Of a stretch of DNA of 31,585 bases, positions 7,471-14,741 are shown piece by piece (the stretch's first letter is position 1; each line of letters begins with the position of its first letter). The stretch is from UBA5336 sp964412785. Lineage in GTDB: Bacteria > Pseudomonadota > Alphaproteobacteria > Caulobacterales > Hyphomonadaceae. Both the position numbers and the translations under genes were made by a program. Below the pieces are notes generated by a model. That model did no database searches and had not been told where the DNA came from. It was given only the letters and a program-made list of their open reading frames with translations. Location: assembly GCA_964412785.1 (NCBI GenBank), contig CAYPQD010000026.1, positions 1-31,585 of the forward strand, read 5' to 3'.

Positions 7471-7498
7471 TTGACGCCCCGATCCTGTGCGCTATAAC
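7471..7498 (+). promoter_or_regulatory. Sigma-70-type promoter before rpsM
   Basis: TTGACG at 7471-7476 and TATAAC at 7493-7498 are separated by 16 bases, a close match to the housekeeping consensus. Initiation would fall near 7505 and leave a leader of roughly 98 bases before rpsM. The leader contains a CGCGCG/CGCGCG inverted repeat (7532-7537 with 7555-7560). The promoter could supply rpsM-rpsK-rpoA-rplQ separately from the upstream superoperon. It is a sequence match only. Confidence 0.7.
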
Positions 7499-7602
7499 CC
7501 CGCTCTTCGTTAAGACCTCAAAGGCTGGGTGCGCGCGGGGCGTTCTATGCTTGTCGCGCGGCTTTGCTGTGAGAAAACTGTCCGCCAGGGAGACAAGGCG
7601 AC

Positions 7603-7971
7603 ATGGCCCGCATTGCAGGCGTCAACATTCCGACGAACAAGCGCGTGGAGATCGCGCTGCGCTACATCCATGGTATCGGCCCGGCCATGGCGCGCGACAT
7701 TACCGAGCGTGTCGGCATCGCGCCGGAACGCCGTGTGCAGGACCTCTCCGACGCGGAGGTCATCCAGATCCGCGAAGTGATTGACAGTGACTATACAGTG
7801 GAAGGCGACCTTCGCCGCGAAGTGTCCATGAACATCAAGCGCCTGATGGACCTTGGCTGCTATCGCGGCCTGCGCCACCGGCGCAAGCTGCCCGTCCGGG
7901 GCCAGCGCACCCATACCAATGCCCGTACCCGCAAGGGCCCGGCCAAGCCGATCGCCGGCAAGAAGAAATAA
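7603..7971 (+). CDS. rpsM: 30S ribosomal protein S13 (uS13)
   Basis: The 122-residue protein is typical of S13. It has MARIAGVNIPTNKRVEIALR, the YIHGIGPAMARDI helix-hairpin-helix, and the basic tail GCYRGLRHRRKLPVRGQRTH then TNARTRKGPAKP. S13 sits at the head of the 30S subunit and contacts P-site tRNA and L5. It is first in the alpha operon, downstream of the promoter at 7471-7498. rpsD, which follows rpsK in E. coli, is absent here, as is normal for alphaproteobacteria. Confidence 0.97.
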   Translation: MARIAGVNIPTNKRVEIALRYIHGIGPAMARDITERVGIAPERRVQDLSDAEVIQIREVIDSDYTVEGDLRREVSMNIKRLMDLGCYRGLRHRRKLPVRGQRTHTNARTRKGPAKPIAGKKK

Positions 7972-7983
7972 GGAGAGGCTGCC

Positions 7984-8373
7984 ATGGCTCGCGAGGCAAC
8001 CCGGGTCCGCCGCCGGGAACGGAAGAATATTTCGTCCGGCGTGGTTCACGTGAACTCGTCTTTCAACAATACCATGATCACCATAACCGATGCCCAGGGC
8101 AATGCGATATCGTGGTCCTCGGCCGGGGCGATGGGTTTCAAGGGCTCGCGCAAGTCGACCCCCTATGCTGCCCAGGTTGCTGCGGAAGATGCCGCCCGCA
8201 AGGCGCAGGAGCACGGCCTGACGACGGTAGAGGTGAATGTGCGCGGGCCGGGCTCGGGCCGGGAGAGTGCCCTGCGGGCGCTGCAGGCCGTCGGGCTCAC
8301 CGTCACCTCGATCCGTGACGTGACGCCGATCCCGCACAATGGCTGCCGCCCCCCGAAGCGCCGCCGCGTCTGA
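7984..8373 (+). CDS. rpsK: 30S ribosomal protein S11 (uS11)
   Basis: The 129-residue protein carries the S11 signature. It has GVVHVNSSFNNTMITITDAQ, then GAMGFKGSRKSTPYAAQVAA, GPGSGRESALRALQAVGL, and the C-terminal DVTPIPHNGCRPPKRRRV. S11 forms the 30S platform with S6 and S18 and lines the mRNA exit region. A GGAGAGG precedes the start, 12 bases after rpsM. A 40-base spacer separates it from rpoA. Confidence 0.98.
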   Translation: MAREATRVRRRERKNISSGVVHVNSSFNNTMITITDAQGNAISWSSAGAMGFKGSRKSTPYAAQVAAEDAARKAQEHGLTTVEVNVRGPGSGRESALRALQAVGLTVTSIRDVTPIPHNGCRPPKRRRV

Positions 8374-8413
8374 CGCGGCCGGCTGCATCACACCCTCATC
8401 CAAGGAGCCGCGA

Positions 8414-9457
8414 ATGGCCAATACCGCCATTGAATCGATCAACGACAAGAATTGGAAGAACCTGATCCGTCCGGCCCGCCCGAACGTGGTGCCGGGCCTC
8501 GATCCGGTGCGCAAGGCAAAGCTGGTGATCGAGCCGCTGGAGCGCGGTTTCGGTACGACGCTCGGCAATGCGCTGCGCAGGGTGCTTCTGTCCTCCCTTC
8601 AGGGCGCTGCCATTGTCGGCGTGCAGATCGATGGCATCGTCCACGAGTTTTCGGCAATACCGGGCGTTCGCGAGGATGTCGTCACGATCATCCTCAACCT
8701 GAAACAGGTTGCCATTGACATGGTGTCCGAGACGCCCAAGCGGATGGTGCTGAAAGCATCCGGGCCGGGCGAGGTCAGGGCCGGCCAGATCGACGTGCCG
8801 GGCGATGCGAAGATACTCAATCCTGACCACGTCATCTGCACCCTCGACGAGGGTGCGAGCGTGCGCATGGAGTTCATGGTCGCCACCGGCAAGGGGTATA
8901 TCCCTGCCGACAAGAGCCGGCCGGAGGATGCGCCGATTGGCTATATCCCGGTCGACGCGATCTTTTCCCCCGTGCTGCGCGTCGGCTATGAGGTGGAGGA
9001 CACCCGCGAAGGCACCGTCCTGGATTACGATCGCCTGACCCTGAACATCGAGACCGACGGGTCGGTGTCGCCGGAAGATGCGGTCGCTTATGCCGCGCGT
9101 ATCCTGCAGGACCAGCTGCAGCTTTTCATCACCTTCGATGAACCGGTGGCCGAAGATCTCGGCCACTCTGAGCAGGCCGATCTCGGCTTCAACCCCGTGC
9201 TCCTGAAAAAGGTCGACGAACTGGAGCTCTCCGTGCGCTCGGCCAACTGCCTGAAGAACGACAACATCGTCTATATCGGCGACCTCATCCAGAAGTCCGA
9301 GGCAGAGATGCTGCGCACCCCGAATTTCGGACGCAAGTCGCTCAACGAGATCAAGGAAGTGCTCGCCGGCATGGGCCTGCATCTGGGGATGGAAGTGCCC
9401 GACTGGCCCCCGGATGACATCGAAGGCCTCGCCAAACGCTATGACGATCAGATCTAG
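8414..9457 (+). CDS. rpoA: DNA-directed RNA polymerase subunit alpha
   Basis: The 347-residue subunit forms the dimer that scaffolds beta and beta' and contacts promoters and activators. The N-terminal domain shows EPLERGFGTTLGNALRRVLL then SSLQGAAIVGVQIDG (about residues 36-75). The C-terminal domain contains LELSVRSANCLKNDNIVYIG then TPNFGRKSLNEIKEVL, the DNA- and activator-binding face. The start at 8414 follows AAGGAG. A longer frame reaches back into rpsK but resembles no known RpoA. The N-terminus is some 10 residues longer than in many relatives. Confidence 0.98.
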   Translation: MANTAIESINDKNWKNLIRPARPNVVPGLDPVRKAKLVIEPLERGFGTTLGNALRRVLLSSLQGAAIVGVQIDGIVHEFSAIPGVREDVVTIILNLKQVAIDMVSETPKRMVLKASGPGEVRAGQIDVPGDAKILNPDHVICTLDEGASVRMEFMVATGKGYIPADKSRPEDAPIGYIPVDAIFSPVLRVGYEVEDTREGTVLDYDRLTLNIETDGSVSPEDAVAYAARILQDQLQLFITFDEPVAEDLGHSEQADLGFNPVLLKKVDELELSVRSANCLKNDNIVYIGDLIQKSEAEMLRTPNFGRKSLNEIKEVLAGMGLHLGMEVPDWPPDDIEGLAKRYDDQI

Positions 9458-9468
9458 GACCGGAAAGG

Positions 9469-9496
9469 ACGCGGGGCGGCCAACAAGGCCCCGCGT
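9469..9496 (+). promoter_or_regulatory. Hairpin between rpoA and rplQ
   Basis: ACGCGGGGC (9469-9477) and GCCCCGCGT (9488-9496) are perfect inverted repeats, giving a 9-base-pair GC-rich stem with a 10-base loop. No T run follows. The rplQ ribosome site (GAGGAG, from 9500) begins 3 bases after the stem. It fits an mRNA-processing or stability structure, or a translational control hairpin for rplQ, better than a terminator. Function is inferred from position only. Confidence 0.5.
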
Positions 9497-9511
9497 ATCG
9501 AGGAGACCCCC

Positions 9512-9934
9512 ATGCGCCACGCTCTCGCGCACCGCAAGCTTGGACGGACCACGTCCCACCGCAAGGCGATGATGGCCAACATGGCCGCGTCCCTGATAGA
9601 GCACGAGCAGATCGTGACCACCCTGCCCAAGGCGAAGGAAATGAAGCCCTTCATGGACAAGCTGGTCACACTGGCAAAGAAGGGTGACCTCGCCTCGCGC
9701 CGCCTCGCCATCGCCCGCATTCGCAACAAGGATGCGGTAAAGAAGCTGTTCGACGAGTTCGCAGAGCGCTATGCCGAACGCCATGGTGGTTATACCCGCG
9801 TCCTCAAGGCCGGCTTCCGCCATGGTGACAATGCGCCGATGGCCGTTATCGAAATGGTAGACCGCAATCCGGAGGCCAAGGGCGCCGCCGACAAGGCACG
9901 CCACGAGGCCGAACTGGAAGCCGCCGAGCAATAA
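9512..9934 (+). CDS. rplQ: 50S ribosomal protein L17 (bL17)
   Basis: The 140-residue protein begins with the diagnostic MRHALAHRKLGRTTSHRKAM then NMAASLIEHEQIVTTLPKAK. It contains GGYTRVLKAGFRHGDNAPMA and MAVIEMVDRN, with an Ala/Glu-rich tail. L17 lies near the tunnel exit. It is the last gene of the operon, and the next gene is convergent. A structured region and a shared repeat follow directly after the stop. Confidence 0.97.
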   Translation: MRHALAHRKLGRTTSHRKAMMANMAASLIEHEQIVTTLPKAKEMKPFMDKLVTLAKKGDLASRRLAIARIRNKDAVKKLFDEFAERYAERHGGYTRVLKAGFRHGDNAPMAVIEMVDRNPEAKGAADKARHEAELEAAEQ

Positions 9935-9936
9935 TA

Positions 9937-9998
9937 GCGCCCCGCCCATACCCGTGCGCGCGGATGAAGCTCATCCACACTCACGGGGCATGGGGCGC
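9937..9998. terminator. Nested hairpin at the end of the ribosomal operon
   Basis: Three helices nest around one axis. GCGCCCC (9937-9943) pairs with GGGGCGC (9992-9998), CCCGTG (9951-9956) with CACGGG (9982-9987), and GGATGA (9962-9967) with TCATCC (9971-9976), with a 3-base loop. Together they give about 19 pairs beginning 3 bases after the rplQ stop, in a gap between convergent genes. There is no T run, so it is not a textbook intrinsic terminator. A 3'-end stabiliser or a Rho-assisted end is possible. Confidence 0.4.
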
Positions 9999-10052
9999 CG
10001 ACGCGCAGTGGCGCGTGGCCTCGCGCTGCAGGGATCGGTTTTGGATCCATGC
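9984..10052 (+). repeat. Structured intergenic repeat, copy 1
   Basis: About 69 bases match, in inverted orientation, the stretch 31585 to 31518 at the right edge. By hand alignment about 61 of 69 positions agree, with one single-base gap. The copy contains two potential hairpins. One is ACGCGC-AGTG-GCGCGT (10001-10016). The other is GCA/TGC plus GGATC/GATCC around a GGTTTTG loop (10028-10052). It lies between convergent rplQ and the formyltransferase gene. I do not recognise it as a named repeat family. Confidence 0.7.
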
Positions 10053-10086
10053 TGACTTGTGGTGTCAGGCGGCGCTCGGAACCCGC

Positions 10087-10887
10087 CTACAGCAGGCCGA
10101 GCTTGCCAAGCAGGGCCTCGCGCCTGTCCAGCGTGCGGTCCTTCCAACGCCAGGCCGGCTCGTCGCTGGCGGGCTGCGGGGTGGGGGTCAATGCTCCATC
10201 GAGATAGAGCGCGACCGTTTCCGGATAGTCTATGAGCGCGGCGAGCTGGTTGCGTACGCGGATCAGGTCCGGCGTGTCGCCCGGCTTCAGCGGCATCGGC
10301 GTCTGGTGCAGGATCGCACCGGTATCCACGCCGGGATCGATTGTGTGGATGGTATAGCCCACCGCATCGGCGGCGCCGTCAAGCACCTGCCAGAACTCGA
10401 CCCGCGTTCCGCGATAGCGTGGCAATAGCGAGCCGTGGAAATTGACTGCACCGCAGTGCGTCGCCTCGATGAGGACCGGCCGGATGATCGGCCCGCCGGC
10501 GACCACCAGAAGGCTCGCCCGGCCGGCCTTCAGCCAGTCGACAGTTGCTTCACTGTTCACCGAACCGGTGACCCGCACCGGGGTCCCGGCAGGCCAGTCC
10601 GGCACCGGTCGTCCAGCGCCATCAAGGAAGCGCTCACGAGCCATGTCGGCGAGCCGGGCCTCCAGCCTCTCGACCCGAAACAGCCGCGCTGTCTCGCCGT
10701 CCAGGCGCCGTTTCAATGCGCCGCGCATGCGCTCAAGCGGAGAGGGCGGAGAGGACGGCGGCGCCGGCGTTTGGGCGGCGCGCTGATAGACGATCACACC
10801 CACAAGGTCGAAGCGGGCGGCGAAGCGCTGCGCGAGGTGGCGGCCATAGGGCGCATCGAGGGTCAGGAGGGCAACCTTGTGGGGCAT
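10087..10887 (-). CDS. Formyltransferase family protein, substrate unknown
   Basis: The 266-residue protein has the folate-dependent formyltransferase core. AVNFHGSLLPRYRGTRVEFW holds the catalytic Asn149 and His151, and IDPGVDTGAIL supplies Asp188. This Asn-His-Asp set is that of methionyl-tRNA formyltransferase, GART and sugar N-formyltransferases. The usual C-terminal tRNA-binding domain of Fmt is missing, and a Pro-rich, variable stretch fills residues 40-100. It is therefore unlikely to be Fmt itself; a sugar or small-metabolite formyltransferase is plausible. The start at 10887 is chosen because MPHKVALLTLD opens the Rossmann-like fold. The longer upstream frame overlaps aroC and looks spurious. 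Confidence 0.8.
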   Translation of the reverse strand: MPHKVALLTLDAPYGRHLAQRFAARFDLVGVIVYQRAAQTPAPPSSPPSPLERMRGALKRRLDGETARLFRVERLEARLADMARERFLDGAGRPVPDWPAGTPVRVTGSVNSEATVDWLKAGRASLLVVAGGPIIRPVLIEATHCGAVNFHGSLLPRYRGTRVEFWQVLDGAADAVGYTIHTIDPGVDTGAILHQTPMPLKPGDTPDLIRVRNQLAALIDYPETVALYLDGALTPTPQPASDEPAWRWKDRTLDRREALLGKLGLL

Positions 10888-10966
10888 GGGCGTTGTCAGG
10901 GGTTTGTGGGGCTCAGGCAATCGGTCCTGGCAGCCCGACATGCACGCGCCCTGCCAGCGGGGCGGT

Positions 10967-12067
10967 TCATCCAGGGTCCTTGCCAATCTGCGCCCGGTGA
11001 CGAAGTTTCTGGTCGGCCAGCACGCACGCGACCATGGCCTCGGCCACGGGTACGGCCCTGATGCCGACGCACGGGTCATGCCGGCCGACTGTTTGCACCT
11101 CGACCTCCTTGCCATCGCGCGTGACGCTCTCCACCGGTTTCAGGATGGAGGAGGTCGGCTTGATCGCGATCCGCGCAATCAGCGGTTGGCCGGTGGAAAT
11201 TCCGCCGGCAACGCCGCCATTGTGGTTCGACAGGAAGGCCGGCCCGTCCGTACCGGCCCGCATCTGGTCGGCATTCTGCTCGCCCGACAGGGTAATGGCT
11301 GTGAAGCCTGCGCCGATTTCCACGCCCTTCACCGCATTGATTGACATCAGCGCGCCGGCAAGCTCGGCGTCGAGCTTGCCATAGACCGGCGCGCCCCATC
11401 CGGCCGGCAGGCCCGTCGCCTCGACCTCGACAAGGGCGCCTGCGGAACTGCCGGACTTGCGCGTCTCGTCGAGGAACGCCTCCCATTTCGGCACGGTCTC
11501 CGGATCGGGGCACCAGAACGGGTTATCGCTGACCGCGGCCCAGTCCCAGCGTGCGCGATCAACCGCGTGTGGGCCGATCTGCACAACGGCGCCCCGTATC
11601 GCGATACCCTCACCGAGGACCCGGCGCGCAACCGCGCCGGCTGCCACCCGTGTCGCCGTTTCCCGCGCTGAGGAGCGCCCACCGCCACGATAGTCGCGCA
11701 CGCCATACTTTGCGTCATAGGTGTAGTCGGCATGGCCTGGCCGGTAGCGGTCGCGAATCTCGCTGTAGTCCTTCGAGCGCTGGTCGACATTCTCGATCAT
11801 GAGCGAGATCGGTGTGCCGGTGGTGACGGGTCCGCCGGTGCGCTCGTCCTCGAACACTCCGGAGAGAATGCGCACCGTGTCCGGCTCCCGGCGCTGCGTT
11901 ACGAAGCGGCTGGTGCCGGGCCGGCGCTGGTCGAGGAAGTGCTGGATGAAGGCGGCTTCCAGCTGCAGGCCTGGTGGGCAGCCGTCAATGATGCAGCCGA
12001 TCGCCGGCCCGTGGCTTTCGCCCCAGCTCGTGACGCGGAAAAGATGCCCATAGGTATTGTGAGACAT
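10967..12067 (-). CDS. aroC: Chorismate synthase
   Basis: This 366-residue enzyme catalyses the last step of the shikimate pathway, EPSP to chorismate, using reduced FMN. Conserved stretches are GHLFRVTSWGESHGPAIGCI (residues 7-26), the RPGHADYTYDAKYGVRDYRG loop followed by GGRSSARETA, and SNHNGGVAGGISTGQPL near residue 290. RHDPCVGIRAVPVAEAMVA lies near the C-terminus. Length is normal for the family. It lies 79 bases upstream of the formyltransferase on the same strand, so they may share a transcript. It diverges from pdxH across 84 bases. Confidence 0.97.
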   Translation of the reverse strand: MSHNTYGHLFRVTSWGESHGPAIGCIIDGCPPGLQLEAAFIQHFLDQRRPGTSRFVTQRREPDTVRILSGVFEDERTGGPVTTGTPISLMIENVDQRSKDYSEIRDRYRPGHADYTYDAKYGVRDYRGGGRSSARETATRVAAGAVARRVLGEGIAIRGAVVQIGPHAVDRARWDWAAVSDNPFWCPDPETVPKWEAFLDETRKSGSSAGALVEVEATGLPAGWGAPVYGKLDAELAGALMSINAVKGVEIGAGFTAITLSGEQNADQMRAGTDGPAFLSNHNGGVAGGISTGQPLIARIAIKPTSSILKPVESVTRDGKEVEVQTVGRHDPCVGIRAVPVAEAMVACVLADQKLRHRAQIGKDPG

Positions 12068-12151
12068 GTGTCGGCTCCAGGCGATGCTGTCCTATTGCCA
12101 GCCTGCGGCGCCGGCTTCAAATGCTGGTCTGCACAAGGAGGCGCCGGCGCC

Positions 12152-12808
12152 ATGGCCGAGAGCGAGAATCCCATTCCCGACACACCGACGCCAGAGGCCT
12201 TTGCCGCCGCAGGCGACCGGCCGCTGATCGCCGATGGTGACGACCCTCTGGCGCTGTTTGCGGCCTGGCTCGCAGAGGCGGTGAAGGCCGAGCCCGCCGA
12301 TGCCAACGCCATGGCGCTTGCCACCGTCGATGAACGCGGCCTGCCGGATGTGCGGATCGTCCTGCTCAAGGATTTCGATAACGCCGGCTTTACTTTCTAC
12401 ACCAACACAGAGAGCGCCAAGGGCCACCAGCTTGCCGGCCAGCCGCGTGCGGCGCTCTGCTTTCACTGGAAGAGCCTTGCACGGCAGGTGCGCCTGCGCG
12501 GGCCGGTCTTTCCGGTATCGCCGGACGAGGCCGATCGATACTTTGCCAGTCGCGCCCGCGACAGCCGGCTTGGTGCCTGGGCGAGCGACCAGTCCCGCCC
12601 TATTGCGGACCGGGCCGAGCTCCTCGCCCGTGTCGCCGGCGCCCGGGTCCGCTTCGCCGGCGATGTCCCCCGCCCGCCCCACTGGAGCGGTTACCGCCTT
12701 GCGCCGGACGCCGTCGAATTCTGGCAGGACCAGGCGTTCCGCCTGCACGACCGCGTCAGCTACCAGCGGGGGCCCGCCGGATGGACCCGCACACGGCTCT
12801 GTCCATAG
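12152..12808 (+). CDS. pdxH: Pyridoxine/pyridoxamine 5'-phosphate oxidase
   Basis: This 218-residue FMN flavoenzyme makes pyridoxal 5'-phosphate from PNP or PMP. FMN-binding and active-site segments are VRIVLLKDFDNAGFTFYTN (67-85), SAKGHQL, and ALCFHWKSLARQVRLRG (101-117). The C-terminal substrate motifs are SRLGAWASDQSRPI (138-151), PPHWSGYRLAPDAVEFWQ and FRLHDRVSY. The start at 12152 follows AAGGAGG (12135-12141). The frame continues far upstream opposite aroC, which is rejected. The protein ends RLCP, close to the RL-P ending common in this family. Confidence 0.96.
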   Translation: MAESENPIPDTPTPEAFAAAGDRPLIADGDDPLALFAAWLAEAVKAEPADANAMALATVDERGLPDVRIVLLKDFDNAGFTFYTNTESAKGHQLAGQPRAALCFHWKSLARQVRLRGPVFPVSPDEADRYFASRARDSRLGAWASDQSRPIADRAELLARVAGARVRFAGDVPRPPHWSGYRLAPDAVEFWQDQAFRLHDRVSYQRGPAGWTRTRLCP

Positions 12809-12812
12809 CACC

Positions 12813-12849
12813 GCCCGCGACCAGCCGCGCGCTTTCAGGTGCCGCGGGC
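12813..12849. terminator. Possible bidirectional terminator between pdxH and phaC
   Basis: GCCCGCG (12813-12819) and CGCGGGC (12843-12849) can pair across a 23-base loop. The pair starts 4 bases after the pdxH stop and ends inside the last codons of convergent phaC. No T run is present on either strand. The evidence is the inverted repeat and the convergent arrangement only. Confidence 0.25.
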
Positions 12850-14661
12850 CATGTGGATGTCTTCCAGGCGGACCTTGACATAACTGCCCGGTGCGTCGCC
12901 CAGGCCCTTGTCGGCCACGACCGGGGCCGCGCGCAGGGGCCCTGAGAGGTCCTTGAGCCAGGTCCACCAGGTCGGCCACCAGGACCCCGGATGCTCCTCG
13001 GCGCCAGCCATCCATTCCTCCACCGTCCCCGGCAGGCCGTCATGGGTCCAGTGCTGGTATTTCTTGGCGTCTGGATGGTTGACCACGCCGGCAATGTGGC
13101 CTGAGCCGGCGAGGATGAACTGCACCGGGCCACCGTAGAGGCTGGCGGCCCTGTAGACGCTGTCGAACGGGCAGATATGGTCGTCGCGGCTCGCCTGCAC
13201 GGTCACGGGGATGGTGACATCGCCAAGATCGATCCGCTCGCCAAGAATGCGGAAGCGGCCGCGGCCAAGCTCATTGCGCTGGTAGAGATTTTCCAGATAG
13301 GTAAGGTGGGTGGGCCCCGGTATATTGGTCTGGTCGGCATTCCAGTAGAGCAGGTCGAACGGGCGCGGCTTCTTGCCGAGCATGTAGTTGTCGACGACAT
13401 AGCGCCAGACCAGGTCGATCGGGCGCAGCCAGTTGAAGGTCTCGCGCATCAGTTCGCCGGGCATCAGACCGCCATGGGCCGCGATCACTTCGCGAACATG
13501 GGCGATTGCCGGCTCATCGGTGAAGACGAGCAGGTCGCCGCCCTTCTCAAAATCGGCCTGGCTGGCGAAGAAGGTGGCTGAGGCAATTCGTGCGTCTTCG
13601 TGCTTTGCCATGTAAGCCAAGGCGCCGGCGAGCAATGTGCCGCCAATGCAATAGCCGATCGTGTTGAGGTCGTCGGAGCCGGATTCGGCGAGGGTTGCCT
13701 CCACCGCAGCGAATACCCCTTCGGTGACATAGTCGTCCCAGGTGTAATTCCTCGTGACATCGTCGGCCGAGCGCCAGGAGACCAGGTAGACGTCGATCCC
13801 CTTGGCGAGCAGCCAGCGGATCATCGAGTTTTCCTCGCGCAGGTCGAGGATGTAGAACTTGTTGATCCAGGGCGGAAAGATCAGCAGCGGGCGAGTGCGC
13901 ACACGCTTCTTCACCGGGGCGTAGTGTATCAGTTCTATCAGATCGTTGCGGAACGCCACCTTGCCGGGCGTGGTGGCAATATTGCGACCGACCTCGAAGG
14001 GCGTCTCGTCGCTCTGGCTGATGGTAAGGTGTCCGCGGTGCTTGGCGAGGTCCTCACGGGCCTGGCGCAGGCCCTGCAGCACGCTGTCGCCACCTGACTC
14101 GATCATCAGTTTCAGGGCCGCCGGGTTGGTCGCGAAGAAATTGGTCGGCGCGAAGGCGTCAGCGGTCTGGCGGGCGAAGAAGCGGGCCTTGCGACGGGTC
14201 GCCTCGCCGACGGTATCGGCGCCCTCGATCAGCGACATCAGCCAGGTGGTATTGAGTTCATAGGTGCGGCGCATGAAGTCGAAGAGCGGATTCTCGCTCC
14301 ATTCCGGGTCGGAGAAGCGCTTGTCGCGGGAGGCGGTGCCATGGCCCGGCAGCGCCATGTCGCTCCACAGCTTCATCCAGCCCTGCCAGAGGTCGAGATT
14401 GGCAGCGAGGATACGGTCCGGCCGGACGGCGAGCGACTGGCCGATCTCGGCAAAGGCGCCGGCGGCATCGAAGGGGTCGAGCGGGCTCTCACCGATGTTG
14501 AAGGCCGCAGAGCCCATCACCGCATTGATCAGCGCCTGGCTCTCGGCCATCGCCTCCGTCATCGTCAGCGACAGCTTCTGCATCTTGGCAGGATCCTGAG
14601 CGGCCATCAGGTCGCGCAATTTCATGGCCTCCCTCGCCTCGTTTCCGTCACCCTTCGCCAT
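12835..14661 (-). CDS. phaC: Class I poly(3-hydroxyalkanoate) synthase
   Basis: The 608-residue enzyme polymerises 3-hydroxyacyl-CoA into storage polyester at the granule surface. The N-terminal domain (about 60-230) has SEWSENP-like and FFARQ segments. The alpha/beta-hydrolase domain has LLIFPPWINKFYILDLRE and the lipase-like box GYCIGG with catalytic Cys338. Asp494 (in RDDHICP) and His522 (in GHIAGV) complete the triad. The length fits class I rather than the shorter class III subunit. The start at 14661 follows AGGTG on the minus strand; upstream frame residues look random. No phaA, phaB, phaZ, phasin or regulator gene is adjacent. Confidence 0.96.
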   Translation of the reverse strand: MAKGDGNEAREAMKLRDLMAAQDPAKMQKLSLTMTEAMAESQALINAVMGSAAFNIGESPLDPFDAAGAFAEIGQSLAVRPDRILAANLDLWQGWMKLWSDMALPGHGTASRDKRFSDPEWSENPLFDFMRRTYELNTTWLMSLIEGADTVGEATRRKARFFARQTADAFAPTNFFATNPAALKLMIESGGDSVLQGLRQAREDLAKHRGHLTISQSDETPFEVGRNIATTPGKVAFRNDLIELIHYAPVKKRVRTRPLLIFPPWINKFYILDLREENSMIRWLLAKGIDVYLVSWRSADDVTRNYTWDDYVTEGVFAAVEATLAESGSDDLNTIGYCIGGTLLAGALAYMAKHEDARIASATFFASQADFEKGGDLLVFTDEPAIAHVREVIAAHGGLMPGELMRETFNWLRPIDLVWRYVVDNYMLGKKPRPFDLLYWNADQTNIPGPTHLTYLENLYQRNELGRGRFRILGERIDLGDVTIPVTVQASRDDHICPFDSVYRAASLYGGPVQFILAGSGHIAGVVNHPDAKKYQHWTHDGLPGTVEEWMAGAEEHPGSWWPTWWTWLKDLSGPLRAAPVVADKGLGDAPGSYVKVRLEDIHMARGT

Positions 14662-14699
14662 GTTGTCACCTGCTATCCGCCACGGTTGGGCATATGCTA

Positions 14700-14712
14700 T
14701 CAAAGACTTTGA
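14700..14712. promoter_or_regulatory. 13-base palindrome in the phaC/lipoprotein divergent gap
   Basis: TCAAAGACTTTGA is a perfect palindrome with a one-base centre. It lies midway in the 80-base gap from which phaC and the small lipoprotein gene diverge. Position and symmetry fit an operator for a dimeric regulator of one or both genes. No regulator is encoded nearby and no known site class is recognised. Confidence 0.35.
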
Positions 14713-14741
14713 GATTTCGTGAGTCGGAGGTTGTCTGAGCG

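Noticed and set aside
8396..9949. 517-codon minus-strand open frame opposite rpoA and rplQ
   Set aside because: It spans two certain ribosomal-operon genes in antisense and resembles no family. The length is a by-product of low stop frequency at high GC.
9964..10428. 154-codon plus-strand frame starting in the rplQ downstream region
   Set aside because: It covers the hairpin and repeat and then runs antisense to the formyltransferase gene, with no family resemblance.
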